Positions 1 through 7,155 of a stretch of 11,619 nt of DNA are shown here, in pieces. The notes under the pieces were generated by a model, which searched no databases, was not told the origin of the DNA, and saw only the letters and a program-made list of their open reading frames with translations. Source of the DNA: JANYJJ01 sp038241115. Lineage in GTDB: Bacteria; Pseudomonadota; Gammaproteobacteria; Burkholderiales; Burkholderiaceae_C. Positions within the stretch are counted from its first letter, which is position 1. Each line of letters begins with the position of its first letter. The stretch covers positions 1-11,619 of the forward strand of contig JBBRGA010000112.1 in assembly GCA_038241115.1 (NCBI GenBank), in the 5' to 3' direction. Both the position numbers and the translations under genes were made by a program.

Positions 1-636
1 CAGCCCGGCAGCGGCATGCACTTTCATGTGTCGATGTGGGACGGCGACGGACCTGACGCCAGTTGCATGTTTGACGGCAACCAAAACAGCAGCGATTTAT
101 CGCCGCTGGCGCATCACTTCATCGCGGGTGTGCTGCACCACTCGGCCGCGCTCTGCGCGCTGGCTGCGCCCACCGTGAACAGCTACAAGCGCTTGACGGT
201 GGGCGAGTCTATGTCGGGCACCACCTGGGCACCCGCCTATGTGGCGCACGGCCCGAACAACCGCACTGCGCTTGTGCGCACGCTGAAGGGTCGCTTCGAG
301 TGGCGCGTGCCCGACGCATCGGCCAACCCCTACCTGGCGACTGCCGCGTTGATCGCGGCGGGTTTGGACGGCATCGACCGTCAACTCAAACTTGGCCCAC
401 CCTGTACCGAAGACTTGTTCAAGCTTTCCCTCACCGACATCCGCCTGCGCGGCATCGAGGTGTTGCCACAAAGTTTGAACGAAGCGGTCGACGCACTGCA
501 AGCCGATGAGGTCATCGCCGATGCCCTGGGCGACACTTTGTGCGATCAGTTTTGCCTACTTAAGCGCGAAGAATGGACCGAGTACGCCCGCCACGTGAGC
601 GGCTGGGAGCTGGCACGCTACGGCGCGATGTTTTGA
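1..636 (+). CDS. glnT: Glutamine synthetase C-terminal part, probably type III (GlnT-like); 5' end outside window
   Basis: The reading frame is open from base 1, so this is the last 211 codons of a longer gene. It shows the glutamine synthetase catalytic core: a GSGMHFH stretch at the left edge, matching the family's GxxGxH ATP/ammonium-site motif, then NSYKRL, the ATP-site segment NNRTALVR and the FEWRVPDASANPYL block, which corresponds to the glutamate-binding Arg and the following Asn-Pro-Tyr region. The enzyme joins glutamate and ammonia using ATP in the cytoplasm. Assignment to the type III/GlnT or gamma-glutamylmethylamide synthetase-like branch rather than GlnA is from recall of this MHFHVSMWDG variant, and the substrate is therefore less certain than the family. 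No adenylylation-loop Tyr motif of GlnA type is evident in this C-terminal part. The next gene starts 61 bp downstream on the same strand. Confidence 0.93.
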   Translation, partial: QPGSGMHFHVSMWDGDGPDASCMFDGNQNSSDLSPLAHHFIAGVLHHSAALCALAAPTVNSYKRLTVGESMSGTTWAPAYVAHGPNNRTALVRTLKGRFEWRVPDASANPYLATAALIAAGLDGIDRQLKLGPPCTEDLFKLSLTDIRLRGIEVLPQSLNEAVDALQADEVIADALGDTLCDQFCLLKREEWTEYARHVSGWELARYGAMF

Positions 637-697
637 CTCGCAGCGCCAGCGGATTTCCGGCGCCGGGTAGGCGTTTGAATCCCGCTTCAAATTCAGC

Positions 698-1717
698 ATG
701 AACTCACACCACCGCCCCTGGCTCGCCTACCTTTGTCTGGCCAGCGCCATGGCACTGGTGGGCGGTTATGTCGGCTTGTCTAAATTGTTGGTCGCGGTTT
801 TTCCGGTGTTCTTTTTGGCGTGGATGCGCTTCTGTGTTGCCGCCCTGGCGATGGCCACCTGGACGCGCCGCGCAGCCGATGAAGCGCCCATCAGCGCACG
901 CGACCGCAAGCTGCTTTTCCTCGAATCATTTTTCGGTAACTTCCTGTTTTCCATTTGCATGCTGTACGGCATGGCGCTGACTTCCGCCTTGGCGGCCGGC
1001 GTCACCATGGCTGCCATTCCGGCCGTGGTGGCGTTGCTGTCGCGCGTTTTTTTGCATGAGCGCATCGCGCCGCGCACTTTGCTGGGCATTGCCTGCGCGG
1101 TGGGCGGCATTGCACTGGTGTCTTTCAGCAAGCAAGACCTCAACAGCCAGGCAGGCTCACTGCTCGGTAACTTCATGCTGATGGCCGCGGTGACCTGCGA
1201 GGCGATCTATGTGGTGGTGGGCAAAAAACTCACCGGCAAGGTATCGCCCAAACGCATCAGCGCGCTGATCAATTTGTGGGGCCTGGCGTTGGTCACGCCG
1301 TTTGGCATTTGGCAGGCACTGCGCTTTGACTTCAGCAGCGTGCCGCCAGCGTCTTGGGGATTGTTGGTGTTCTACGCCATCGCCGCGAGCGTGGTCACGG
1401 TGTGGCTGTGGATGACCGGCTTGAAGCAGGTGCCTGCATCCAACGCCGGGGTGTTTACAGTGCTCCTGCCCATAGCGGCCGCGGCCGTCGGCGTCGTGTT
1501 CTTGGGCGAACGCATCAGCGGCGTTCAGGCTGCTGCGTTTGCCCTGGCGTTGCTGGGCGTGGTGCTGGCGACTTGGCCCAGCGCTGTTGCCAGTGATGAT
1601 CCGGACGCTGTTGTTGGCGTTGTTCTTGGCGTTGTCCCCGGCGCTGTTCCGGGATCGGTGGAGCGCGCTGACCCGGCCGCTGAGGCCGACGGCTTGACAG
1701 CCTCTGAAGCGCGCTGA
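698..1717 (+). CDS. DMT-superfamily permease (EamA family) with extra low-complexity C-terminal tail
   Basis: This 339-residue protein has about ten hydrophobic segments (roughly residues 9-28, 34-54, 74-94, 97-117, 125-144, 157-176, 188-206, 219-237, 247-269 and 274-293), the layout of two tandem EamA repeats. Each repeat ends in the family-typical acidic loop (LHERI near residue 121, LGERIS near 271). Such inner-membrane carriers usually export metabolites or amino acids; the substrate cannot be read from the sequence. The permease fold ends at about residue 295 (ATWPS). The last 44 residues, with degenerate VVGVV/VVPGAVPG units, are unusual for the family and lie antisense to the equally unusual tail of dusA. 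The start at 698 fits the first membrane segment, although no strong Shine-Dalgarno is visible. Confidence 0.92.
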   Translation: MNSHHRPWLAYLCLASAMALVGGYVGLSKLLVAVFPVFFLAWMRFCVAALAMATWTRRAADEAPISARDRKLLFLESFFGNFLFSICMLYGMALTSALAAGVTMAAIPAVVALLSRVFLHERIAPRTLLGIACAVGGIALVSFSKQDLNSQAGSLLGNFMLMAAVTCEAIYVVVGKKLTGKVSPKRISALINLWGLALVTPFGIWQALRFDFSSVPPASWGLLVFYAIAASVVTVWLWMTGLKQVPASNAGVFTVLLPIAAAAVGVVFLGERISGVQAAAFALALLGVVLATWPSAVASDDPDAVVGVVLGVVPGAVPGSVERADPAAEADGLTASEAR

Positions 1718-2679
1718 TTCGCCGTAGCGCTCACCCACGCCGGCGCGCAGTCTTTGTGATGGTGGTCTGACCACACCTGCCGCCAAGCGCGAGCACCCGG
1801 CAACGTGTTGCGCAGGCCCAGCATGTGACGCGATGCACGCGACCAAGGCTCACCCTTGGCCGCACCCGCTGCCATGTAGCTCACCATCTGAGCTTCTGCA
1901 TCATCACGCGTCATGCCGTTCGGCGCGGCCCCGAAAAAACGCGCATCCCAAGCCGTCATGACCCAAGGGTTGTGATAAGCCTCACGGCCCACCATCACAC
2001 CGTCGACGTGCGCCAGGTGTTGGTCAATTTGCGCATCGGTGGTCACGCCACCGTTCAACACCACGGTCAGCTGCGGGAAGTCGCGTTTCAGTTGATAAAC
2101 CATCTCGTAGCGCAGTGGCGGCACTTCGCGGTTTTCTTTGGGACTCAGGCCTTTCAGCCAGGCATTGCGCGCGTGCACGATGAACACCTCGCAGCCGGCA
2201 TTCGCAACCGTGCCCACAAAGTCGCGCATGAAGCCGTAGCTTTCTTCGTGATTGATACCGATGCGGTGCTTCACCGTCACTGGCAGGCTCACCGCGTCAC
2301 GCATGGCCTTCACACCGTCGGCCACCAGCGCGGGCTCGGCCATCAGGCAGGCACCGAAAGCGCCGCGCTGCACCCGCTCGCTGGGGCAGCCACAGTTCAA
2401 GTTGACTTCGCGGTAACCCCATTCTTCGGCCAGCCTGGCGCAAGTGGCCAAGTCGGCCGGCTCGCTGCCACCCAGTTGCAGCGCCAACGGGTGTTCCTGC
2501 GCGTTGAAATCCAAGTGTCTGCGCACATCACCGTGCAGCAAAGCACCGGTGGTGACCATCTCGGTGTAAAGCCGCGTTTGCTTGGTCAGCAGGCGATGAA
2601 AGAAACGACAGTGTTTGTCGGTCCAGTCCATCATCGGTGCAACGCTCAGGCGCCAGGGGTTGAAGGGCTGCAAAGTCAC
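1525..2679 (-). CDS. dusA: tRNA-dihydrouridine synthase A with C-terminal extension
   Basis: DusA reduces uridine to dihydrouridine in the tRNA D-loop (U20/U20a) with FMN and NADPH. The protein shows the family blocks in order: APMMDWTD (FMN site, residues 14-21), NLNCGCPS (93-100, with the presumed catalytic Cys98), VKHRIGI (136-142), IVHARNAWLKGLSPKENR (167-184, tRNA/FMN contacts), LNGGV (208-212) and VMVGREAY (228-235), then the helical tRNA-binding region to about residue 310. The start is GTG at 2679, just before the conserved WRLSVAPMMDWTD; upstream Shine-Dalgarno is poor. Normal DusA ends shortly after the WRQVWSD block; here about 70 further Ala/Ser/Thr/Pro-rich residues follow and overlap the permease gene by 193 bp. 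It lies 60 bp after the TPR gene and is probably co-transcribed with it. Confidence 0.96.
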   Translation of the reverse strand: MTLQPFNPWRLSVAPMMDWTDKHCRFFHRLLTKQTRLYTEMVTTGALLHGDVRRHLDFNAQEHPLALQLGGSEPADLATCARLAEEWGYREVNLNCGCPSERVQRGAFGACLMAEPALVADGVKAMRDAVSLPVTVKHRIGINHEESYGFMRDFVGTVANAGCEVFIVHARNAWLKGLSPKENREVPPLRYEMVYQLKRDFPQLTVVLNGGVTTDAQIDQHLAHVDGVMVGREAYHNPWVMTAWDARFFGAAPNGMTRDDAEAQMVSYMAAGAAKGEPWSRASRHMLGLRNTLPGARAWRQVWSDHHHKDCAPAWVSATANQRASEAVKPSASAAGSARSTDPGTAPGTTPRTTPTTASGSSLATALGQVASTTPSNARANAAA

Positions 2680-2739
2680 TTGGAGGGCGAGGTCAAAACA
2701 GAAGCCCCGATTGTGAAGCCGAGCAGGCTTTGCCCACGC

Positions 2740-3465
2740 TCATGTGCTGTTGCGCCGCTTGTCGCGGACCTGCTGCTCCAGCATCGGCAACACGCGTTCC
2801 AAGCCGTCCAAGTTGGGGTTGACCTCCAACGCGCGTTGCAAAAAATCGAGCGCCTTTTGCGGCTGATCAAGCCGCAAGTGGATTTGCCCTGCACCCGACA
2901 AGGCACCGAAGTGCTTCGGGTTGCGACGCAGCACTTCGTCGCAGTCGCGCAATGACTTTTCGTTTTCGCCCAGCAGGTACAGCACCGTGGCACGCTTGTT
3001 CCAAGCCTCGGCGAAGTCGGGTTTGCGCTGAACGATGTCGGTGAAAGTTTTAAGTGCCTCCTGCAAGGACTGCTGCTGCATTTGCGCGACACCACGCGCC
3101 AGCAACATGTCAATTTGCTTGTCGCCGGAGCGGCTCCAGATTTTCCACAGAGCCGCGGCGGCCTCGGCCCGGACGTTGCCCGCCTCGTCACTCAAGCGCA
3201 GCACCAGCGTTTCGGTGTCTTGCATGGCGCCCACGTCTGCCAAACGCAGAACACCCGCCAGCCGCTGCGCTGGCGCGGTCTGCTGGAGGGCTTTCAGGGC
3301 TTGTGCCCGGGTCAGTGGCAACGCGTCTGCCGCCATCGACGGGAGACTCACCAGGCAACTGACCCACAGCCACAAAGCTGCAACCGGCACATTCCACCGA
3401 ACACGCCACCGAACACCCCACCGAACAGACACAGAGCTCAACGACACCATGACACGCTCCTTCAT
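2740..3465 (-). CDS. Exported HEAT/TPR-repeat protein
   Basis: About 241 residues from ATG 3465, which has AAGGA 7-8 bases upstream; ATG 3450, with AAGGAG at 6-base spacing, is an equally good start, and both keep the signal peptide. A basic N-region is followed by a hydrophobic core (PVAALWLWVSCLVSLPS) and a likely signal-peptidase site after SMAA, so the mature protein should be periplasmic. After it come a HEAT-like helical stretch (RLAGVLRLADVG.. RAEAAAALWKIW) and then about three TPR units (ALKTFTDIVQRKPDFAEAWNKRA, SLRDCDEVLRRNPKHFGAL, ALDFLQRALEVNPNLDGLERV). These are protein-interaction scaffolds; no catalytic residues are visible. The gene begins 17 bases after the stop of the small Trp-rich gene and precedes dusA, suggesting one operon. 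An Arg-Trp repeat precedes the signal core. Confidence 0.85.
   Translation of the reverse strand: MKERVMVSLSSVSVRWGVRWRVRWNVPVAALWLWVSCLVSLPSMAADALPLTRAQALKALQQTAPAQRLAGVLRLADVGAMQDTETLVLRLSDEAGNVRAEAAAALWKIWSRSGDKQIDMLLARGVAQMQQQSLQEALKTFTDIVQRKPDFAEAWNKRATVLYLLGENEKSLRDCDEVLRRNPKHFGALSGAGQIHLRLDQPQKALDFLQRALEVNPNLDGLERVLPMLEQQVRDKRRNST
3394..3429 (-). repeat. Three 12-bp tandem repeats in the signal-peptide N-region of the TPR gene
   Basis: The plus strand reads ccaccgaacacg, ccaccgaacacc and ccaccgaacaga in direct succession (3394-3405, 3406-3417, 3418-3429). On the coding strand they give a repeated Arg-Trp-x-Val pattern directly in front of the hydrophobic signal core, adding positive charge to the n-region. 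The length is a multiple of three, so copy-number change would stay in frame. Confidence 0.9.
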
Positions 3466-3482
3466 GATTTTTTCCTTCAATT

Positions 3483-3728
3483 TCAAACCCATCCGCGCTT
3501 CCACAACGAGGCGTCTTTCAGTTCACGCCAGGCAATGCGGCGTGACACCTGCGAGTAAACCGCCTCAATGTCCACCCACTCGAGCTTGGCTGCGGGTTCG
3601 TCAGGCAAGTGAAGCTTGGACACCAGGAAATGTTTTTCCTTGCCCACATGGTTCACCGCCGTCCATTTGCTGAGCAGCAGTTTTTTCGGTTGAACGGAGT
3701 TGCCCGAGGCTTTGTCCATGGTGCGCAA
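3483..3728 (-). CDS. Small Trp-rich conserved protein (TIGR02450 type)
   Basis: An 81-residue protein with the family pattern LLLSKWTAVNHVGKEKHFLV near residues 17-36, a central VDIEAVYSQ segment (52-60) and the closing IAWRELKDASLWKRGW block (65-80). TIGR02450 proteins are short, soluble and of unknown function; the conserved tryptophans and basic residues suggest ligand or nucleic-acid contact but this is only a guess. It is the first gene of a likely minus-strand operon with the exported TPR protein and dusA, and its start faces the SOUL gene across 68 bp, which must hold both divergent promoters. The start at 3728 gives the usual family length. Confidence 0.85.
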   Translation of the reverse strand: MRTMDKASGNSVQPKKLLLSKWTAVNHVGKEKHFLVSKLHLPDEPAAKLEWVDIEAVYSQVSRRIAWRELKDASLWKRGWV

Positions 3729-3796
3729 AGAAAGTGGACTACGCTGGAGAATGACACGCTGTTTGCAACGGCGGCGCGTTCGAGCGCTGTGACCCC

Positions 3797-4447
3797 ATGA
3801 AACGCTACGCCTTACTTGTCTTGATTGCCCTGAGTCCCGTTATGAGCCAAGCCATCGAAGAACCCGACTTCACCGTGACCAAGAAATTAGGTGCGGTTGA
3901 AATTCGGCAATACGCGCCCTACGTGGTCGCCGAGGTCATCGTCAATGCCAGCGCCGATGACGCAGGCAACCAGGCGTTTCCCATTCTGGCGGGCTACATC
4001 TTCGGAAAAAACAAGGGTGAGAAGAAGATGGCCATGTCGGCTCCGGTCATTCAGTCCTCGGCTCCGGTCATTCAGTCCACCGCTCCGGTCATTCAGTCCT
4101 CGGCACCGCCAGCGAAGTTGGAAATGACTGCGCCCGTCACCCAAGCCGCAGTGCCCGGCGGGTTCCTGGTGCAGTTTGTGCTGCCCAAAAGCGTGAGCTT
4201 GGCAACCGCCCCGGAGCCCTTAGACAGCCGCGTGAAGTTGCGCGAAATGCCAGCCGCCAATTGGGCAGTCATCACCTATTCGGGCACGTGGTCGCAGAGC
4301 AACTTTGAAGAAAACTTGACAGTTCTGCGAGCCGCCTTGAAAACCGCCGGTGTCGCCACCCAAGGCGAGCCGGTGCTGTCGCGCTACAACGGCCCTTTCA
4401 CGCCGTGGTTCATGCGGCGCAACGAGGTGTGGCTGGCCCTGCGCTGA
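3797..4447 (+). CDS. SOUL-family heme-binding-like protein, exported
   Basis: A 216-residue protein with a cleavable signal peptide (MKRYALLVLIALSPVMSQA, cleavage probably before IEEPDF). The rest fits the SOUL/HBP fold: EEPDFTV..LGAVEIRQYAPYVVAEV near the N-terminus, AFPILAGYIFGKNKGEKKMAMSAPV in the middle, KLEMTAPVTQ, FLVQFVLPKS, then a C-terminal RYNGPFTPWFMRRNEVWLAL block. SOUL proteins bind heme or other tetrapyrroles in some organisms; bacterial periplasmic members have no assigned role. The region between the two MSAPV/MTAPV motifs is enlarged by a three-fold SAPVIQS repeat, so the protein carries a surface insertion of about 21 residues. It is alone on the plus strand, divergent from the TIGR02450 gene and convergent with the DUF3297 gene. 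Confidence 0.9.
   Translation: MKRYALLVLIALSPVMSQAIEEPDFTVTKKLGAVEIRQYAPYVVAEVIVNASADDAGNQAFPILAGYIFGKNKGEKKMAMSAPVIQSSAPVIQSTAPVIQSSAPPAKLEMTAPVTQAAVPGGFLVQFVLPKSVSLATAPEPLDSRVKLREMPAANWAVITYSGTWSQSNFEENLTVLRAALKTAGVATQGEPVLSRYNGPFTPWFMRRNEVWLALR
4037..4099 (+). repeat. Three 21-bp tandem repeats inside the SOUL gene
   Basis: Units 4037-4057 and 4058-4078 are identical; 4079-4099 differs only at its first two bases. Each encodes seven residues (Ser/Thr-Ala-Pro-Val-Ile-Gln-Ser). The SAPV core resembles the family's own MSAPV motif, so the array probably arose by in-frame duplication of a native segment. Confidence 0.95.
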
Positions 4448-4481
4448 GGGTTTTCAGCGCGACTTGGCGGAGCCGCCGATT

Positions 4482-4763
4482 TCAGGGTCTGAACGCTTCG
4501 ACCTTGCCCTTGAGCTTGATGGTCAGCGGGTTGCCCTTGCGGTCTTTGGCTTTGCCCGCGGGCACTTTGATCCAGCCTTCGCTGATGCAGTACTCCTCCA
4601 CGTCCACCCGCTCTTGGCCGTTGAAGCGGATGCCAACGTCTTGTTCAAACAACGCGGCCACGTGATGCGGGCTGCGCGGGTCGCAGGACAAGCGGTCAGG
4701 CAGCGGCAGAGGTTCGGACAGGGGCGCTGCTGCGGCAGGGGTCGAATGCGATTCAGTATTCAT
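4482..4763 (-). CDS. DUF3297 family protein
   Basis: A 93-residue protein. From residue 22 on it follows the DUF3297 pattern: PDRLSCDPRSPHHV, VGIRFNG (43-49), VDVEEYCISEGWIKVPAGKAKDRKGNPLTIKLKGKVEAF. The first 20 residues are a variable Ala/Pro/Ser-rich leader with no membrane character. The family is small, cytosolic and of unknown function. It is the last gene of the minus-strand run, 49 bp after the yebC stop, and is convergent with the SOUL gene across 34 bp. No strong Shine-Dalgarno precedes the ATG. Confidence 0.88.
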   Translation of the reverse strand: MNTESHSTPAAAAPLSEPLPLPDRLSCDPRSPHHVAALFEQDVGIRFNGQERVDVEEYCISEGWIKVPAGKAKDRKGNPLTIKLKGKVEAFRP

Positions 4764-4812
4764 GAAAGTTTTTTTCTACTTTGTCATCGAGTAAGTTGGA
4801 CAGGCCAGACGG

Positions 4813-5523
4813 TCATCCGCCCAAACCGGCAAACACGTTTTGCACGTCTTCATTGCCGTCCAGCGCGGCCAAGAAAGACTCAACCTCCTCCAACTGCTCA
4901 GGCGTCAAGCTGTCAGGTGCAACAGGGTTCTTGGGTTTGTAGCCGAGCTTGGCCGTCAGCACGGTGAAGCCGTGCGCAGGCAGCGCGCGGCTCACCAGAT
5001 CCAGCTCTGTGGGCGCCGTGAAGAACAGCGTCACGCCGTCGTCCGCTGCCTCCAGGTCTTGCGCGCCGGCCTCTATCGCAGCGGTTTCCGGGTCGCTGCC
5101 CGCCACCGCCGGCTCGGCTTCGATCATGCCCACATGGTCAAAGTCCCAACCCACCGACCCCGAACTGCCCAACTGCCCCTTGCGAAACAGCACGCGCATT
5201 TCAGAGGCAGCGCGGTTCAGGTTGTCGGTCAAACATTCCACCATCACCGGCACTTGGTGAGGCGCAAAACCTTCGTAGACCACGTGTTCAAAGTGCACGG
5301 ACTCGCCCGTCAAACCGGCACCTTTCTTGATGGCGCGCTCCAGCGTTTCTTTTGGCATCGACACCTTGCGAGCCTGCTCCACCACCAAGCGCAGCCGCGA
5401 ATTGGCTGCGGGGTCAGGGCCATTGCGCGCCGCAATCATGATGTCCTTCGCCAGCTTGCCAAACAAACGCCCCCTGGCGCTGGCCGCCAGGTCTTTGCCT
5501 TTTGCTTTCCACTGCGCACCCAT
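4813..5523 (-). CDS. yebC: YebC/TACO1 family protein (putative translation or transcription regulator)
   Basis: A 236-residue protein from ATG 5523, chosen because GAAGGA lies six bases upstream and the family begins MGxxWKxKxK; an in-frame ATG 11 codons upstream is less likely. Family blocks are visible: KLAKDIMIAARNGPDPAANSRL (23-44), ARKVSMPKETLERAIKKGAG, HVVYEGFAPHQVPVMVECLTDNLNRAASEMR, GSVGWDFDHVGMI, and the C-terminal ELVEVESFLAALDGNEDVQNVFAGL-type domain III. TACO1 homologues act in translation of proline-rich stretches, while some bacterial members (PmpR) were described as DNA-binding regulators; the sequence does not decide between these. It lies 54 bp after nei, on the same strand. 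Confidence 0.95.
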   Translation of the reverse strand: MGAQWKAKGKDLAASARGRLFGKLAKDIMIAARNGPDPAANSRLRLVVEQARKVSMPKETLERAIKKGAGLTGESVHFEHVVYEGFAPHQVPVMVECLTDNLNRAASEMRVLFRKGQLGSSGSVGWDFDHVGMIEAEPAVAGSDPETAAIEAGAQDLEAADDGVTLFFTAPTELDLVSRALPAHGFTVLTAKLGYKPKNPVAPDSLTPEQLEEVESFLAALDGNEDVQNVFAGLGG

Positions 5524-5577
5524 GTTGGTTGGTCCTTCGCTTTTGCTTTTGCACAAGCCGTTATTTTCAACCCGAGT

Positions 5578-6465
5578 TCAGGCGGATCCGCGTTGGCATT
5601 GCGGGCAAAAAAATAAACCACGCCCACCTTGTTTGAGGCGCGCGATGGGAACAGCGCATTCCCAACACGGCGCGCCTTCTCGGTCAAACGCATAAAAGCG
5701 CGCAGACTCGTACGAGGCTGAGTGCTCGGCGGCGACTGTGCGCGTGCCGGCACCCGCACCCGCAGCCTTAGCCGCACTCGAGTTCATCCCTGCAATCGCA
5801 AGCGAGGCCAGGTACTGCGACCACGGCCGCGTCACGCCGGCGCGTCGCACGCTGCGCTGCGTGAGTTGCTTGCACGCCTTGGCAACGCGCAACAACTGGA
5901 CCGCGGTCAGGCTGCCAATCTTGCAAAGCGGATCGACGCGCGCGACAAACAAAATGTCGGCGCGCAAATAGTTGCCCAAGCCCGCCAGCACATGTTGATC
6001 GAGCAGCGCATCGGCAATGACGCGGCGCGGAAACTGCGCCAGCCGCCTGGCAATTTGAGCCGCGCTCACTGCGGGCTCCAGCACCTCTGGCCCCAGCTTG
6101 GCAATGTAGGGATGCGCATGCTCAGCGCCCGCTTGCAGCCAAGCAAAGTCGGTCGCGCTGTACAGCACCACCTGATGCGCGGCCGTGCGAATCACCAGCC
6201 GCACCTGCCGGTTCAACAGCGCGTCATCCTTGGCATGCACCACCCATTCGCCGTACAGCTGGTTGTGTGAATACAGAACCACGCCGTTGGAAAACTCGGT
6301 GAGCATGGCCTTGCTGCGCGCGTAGACGCGGGCAATCGAAACGCCGCGCAAAGCACGCGCTTGGGGCTTCAGCGACGGATGCAGCAGCGTCAGCTGGATC
6401 GGTTGATGCGCCACCGCCGCATGAACCGCGCGGGAAGCCAGGAATATCTCGGGGCCTTCGGGCAT
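5578..6465 (-). CDS. nei: Endonuclease VIII-type DNA glycosylase/AP lyase
   Basis: A 295-residue Fpg/Nei-family base-excision enzyme that removes oxidised pyrimidines and cleaves the abasic site. The start is fixed by MPEGPEI: after Met removal the N-terminal Pro2 is the Schiff-base nucleophile and Glu3 the general acid. Lys52 (ARSKAML) is the conserved DNA-backbone lysine. The LYSHNQLYGEW stretch (64-74) and LLDQHVLAGLGNYLRADIL (helix-two-turn-helix region) match Nei rather than Fpg. A C-terminal zinc finger is complete: Cys267, Cys270, Cys287, Cys290, with Arg282 as the finger-tip arginine. An Ala/Gly-rich insertion (about residues 228-250) before the finger is unusual. It starts 28 bp after the ASCH gene, on the same strand. 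Confidence 0.96.
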   Translation of the reverse strand: MPEGPEIFLASRAVHAAVAHQPIQLTLLHPSLKPQARALRGVSIARVYARSKAMLTEFSNGVVLYSHNQLYGEWVVHAKDDALLNRQVRLVIRTAAHQVVLYSATDFAWLQAGAEHAHPYIAKLGPEVLEPAVSAAQIARRLAQFPRRVIADALLDQHVLAGLGNYLRADILFVARVDPLCKIGSLTAVQLLRVAKACKQLTQRSVRRAGVTRPWSQYLASLAIAGMNSSAAKAAGAGAGTRTVAAEHSASYESARFYAFDREGAPCWECAVPIARLKQGGRGLFFCPQCQRGSA

Positions 6466-6493
6466 GAGCGCGCTCCAGGATCAGTGTGTCGGG

Positions 6494-7033
6494 TCAAGGC
6501 GTTTGGTTGTGGTTGTGGCCGAGGCTGTGGTCGTGATCGTGGTCGTGGTCGTGGTCGTTGGTGAACGGCGGCACCACATGCAGCAGCTCGAAAACACAGC
6601 ACACAACAGGCATATCTTGCGTCGGCTCACGGCCAATCCGGCGACATTCGCGGCCGAAGAAAGCCCAGTGCGCGCGCTGCCAGTGGTCGAGTGAGCCGTC
6701 ACCTTCGCCTTCGATGGCCGCGTACGCCGCGGTGACTTGATTGAATGGAACGATTTCAACGCGTGTGATCTGGGTCACCAGTGCGGGCTGGTGGCGATGA
6801 TCGACCACGATTTCGATGTTTCCGGCTGACGGCAGCGATTCGCCGTCCGCTTCGCAGCCCCACAGCAGGCTGGTTCCGGCTCGCTTGCGGCCCGAACGGA
6901 TCAGCGCAAGCAGTTCTCCAGACAGCTCGGCAGAGTCACCGAAACCGTCGACATGTACCGGCCCTGGCGGCAGCGCAATGCCCAAGGCTGCGAGCCTCTG
7001 AATCAACATGGCGACAGACGGCAATGGCGTCAT
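6494..7033 (-). CDS. ASCH-domain protein with His/Asp-rich C-terminal tail
   Basis: A 179-residue protein whose residues about 30-155 follow the ASCH (PUA-like) pattern: GDSAELSGELLALIRSGRKRAGTSLLW, an IVVDHRHQPALVTQITRVEIVPFNQV core, AAIEGEGDGSLDHWQRAHWAFF and DMPVVCCVFEL. ASCH domains resemble RNA-binding PUA folds; relatives of this size (YqfB-like) include amidohydrolases acting on modified cytidines, so a role with RNA or nucleosides is plausible but unproven. The final 20 residues are a repeated Asp-His run (positions about 160-169) followed by GHNHN, which could bind metal ions such as Ni, Zn or Co. The tail lies outside the fold and arises from a hexanucleotide repeat. It sits directly upstream of nei. 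Confidence 0.85.
   Translation of the reverse strand: MTPLPSVAMLIQRLAALGIALPPGPVHVDGFGDSAELSGELLALIRSGRKRAGTSLLWGCEADGESLPSAGNIEIVVDHRHQPALVTQITRVEIVPFNQVTAAYAAIEGEGDGSLDHWQRAHWAFFGRECRRIGREPTQDMPVVCCVFELLHVVPPFTNDHDHDHDHDHSLGHNHNQTP
6497..6560 (-). repeat. Hexanucleotide-type repeat encoding the His/Asp tail
   Basis: The plus strand between 6526 and 6560 is mostly repeated gtggtc with one gtgatc variant, followed to the left by degenerate copies around ggttgtggttgtgg. On the coding strand this gives alternating Asp-His and then His-Asn. Unit length six keeps the frame, so replication slippage could vary tail length without breaking the gene. Confidence 0.85.
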
Positions 7034-7155
7034 TTTGCGGAGCCTTCAAAGTTAAAACCAGTGGAATGCGGGCCTCGCAAGTGCTCACGGGGCCCGCAGT
7101 TCAAGGACTTCATCGCCGTGGCAGTCGACGTGGCCAGTGCTGCGCCATCCACGCA

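Noticed and set aside
1825..2955. Long 376-codon plus-strand frame opposite dusA and the TPR gene
   Set aside because: It is antisense to two well-recognised proteins, is rich in His/Gln/Arg as expected of a shadow frame in GC-rich DNA, and shows no recognisable domain.
4448..4481. Terminator hairpin between the SOUL and DUF3297 genes
   Set aside because: GGCGG/CCGCC leaves only a two-base loop and there is no convincing T-tract, so it is not supported as an intrinsic terminator.
4840..5616. 258-codon plus-strand frame opposite yebC
   Set aside because: It mirrors the yebC frame and has no recognisable motif; codon pattern is that of the complementary strand of a real gene.
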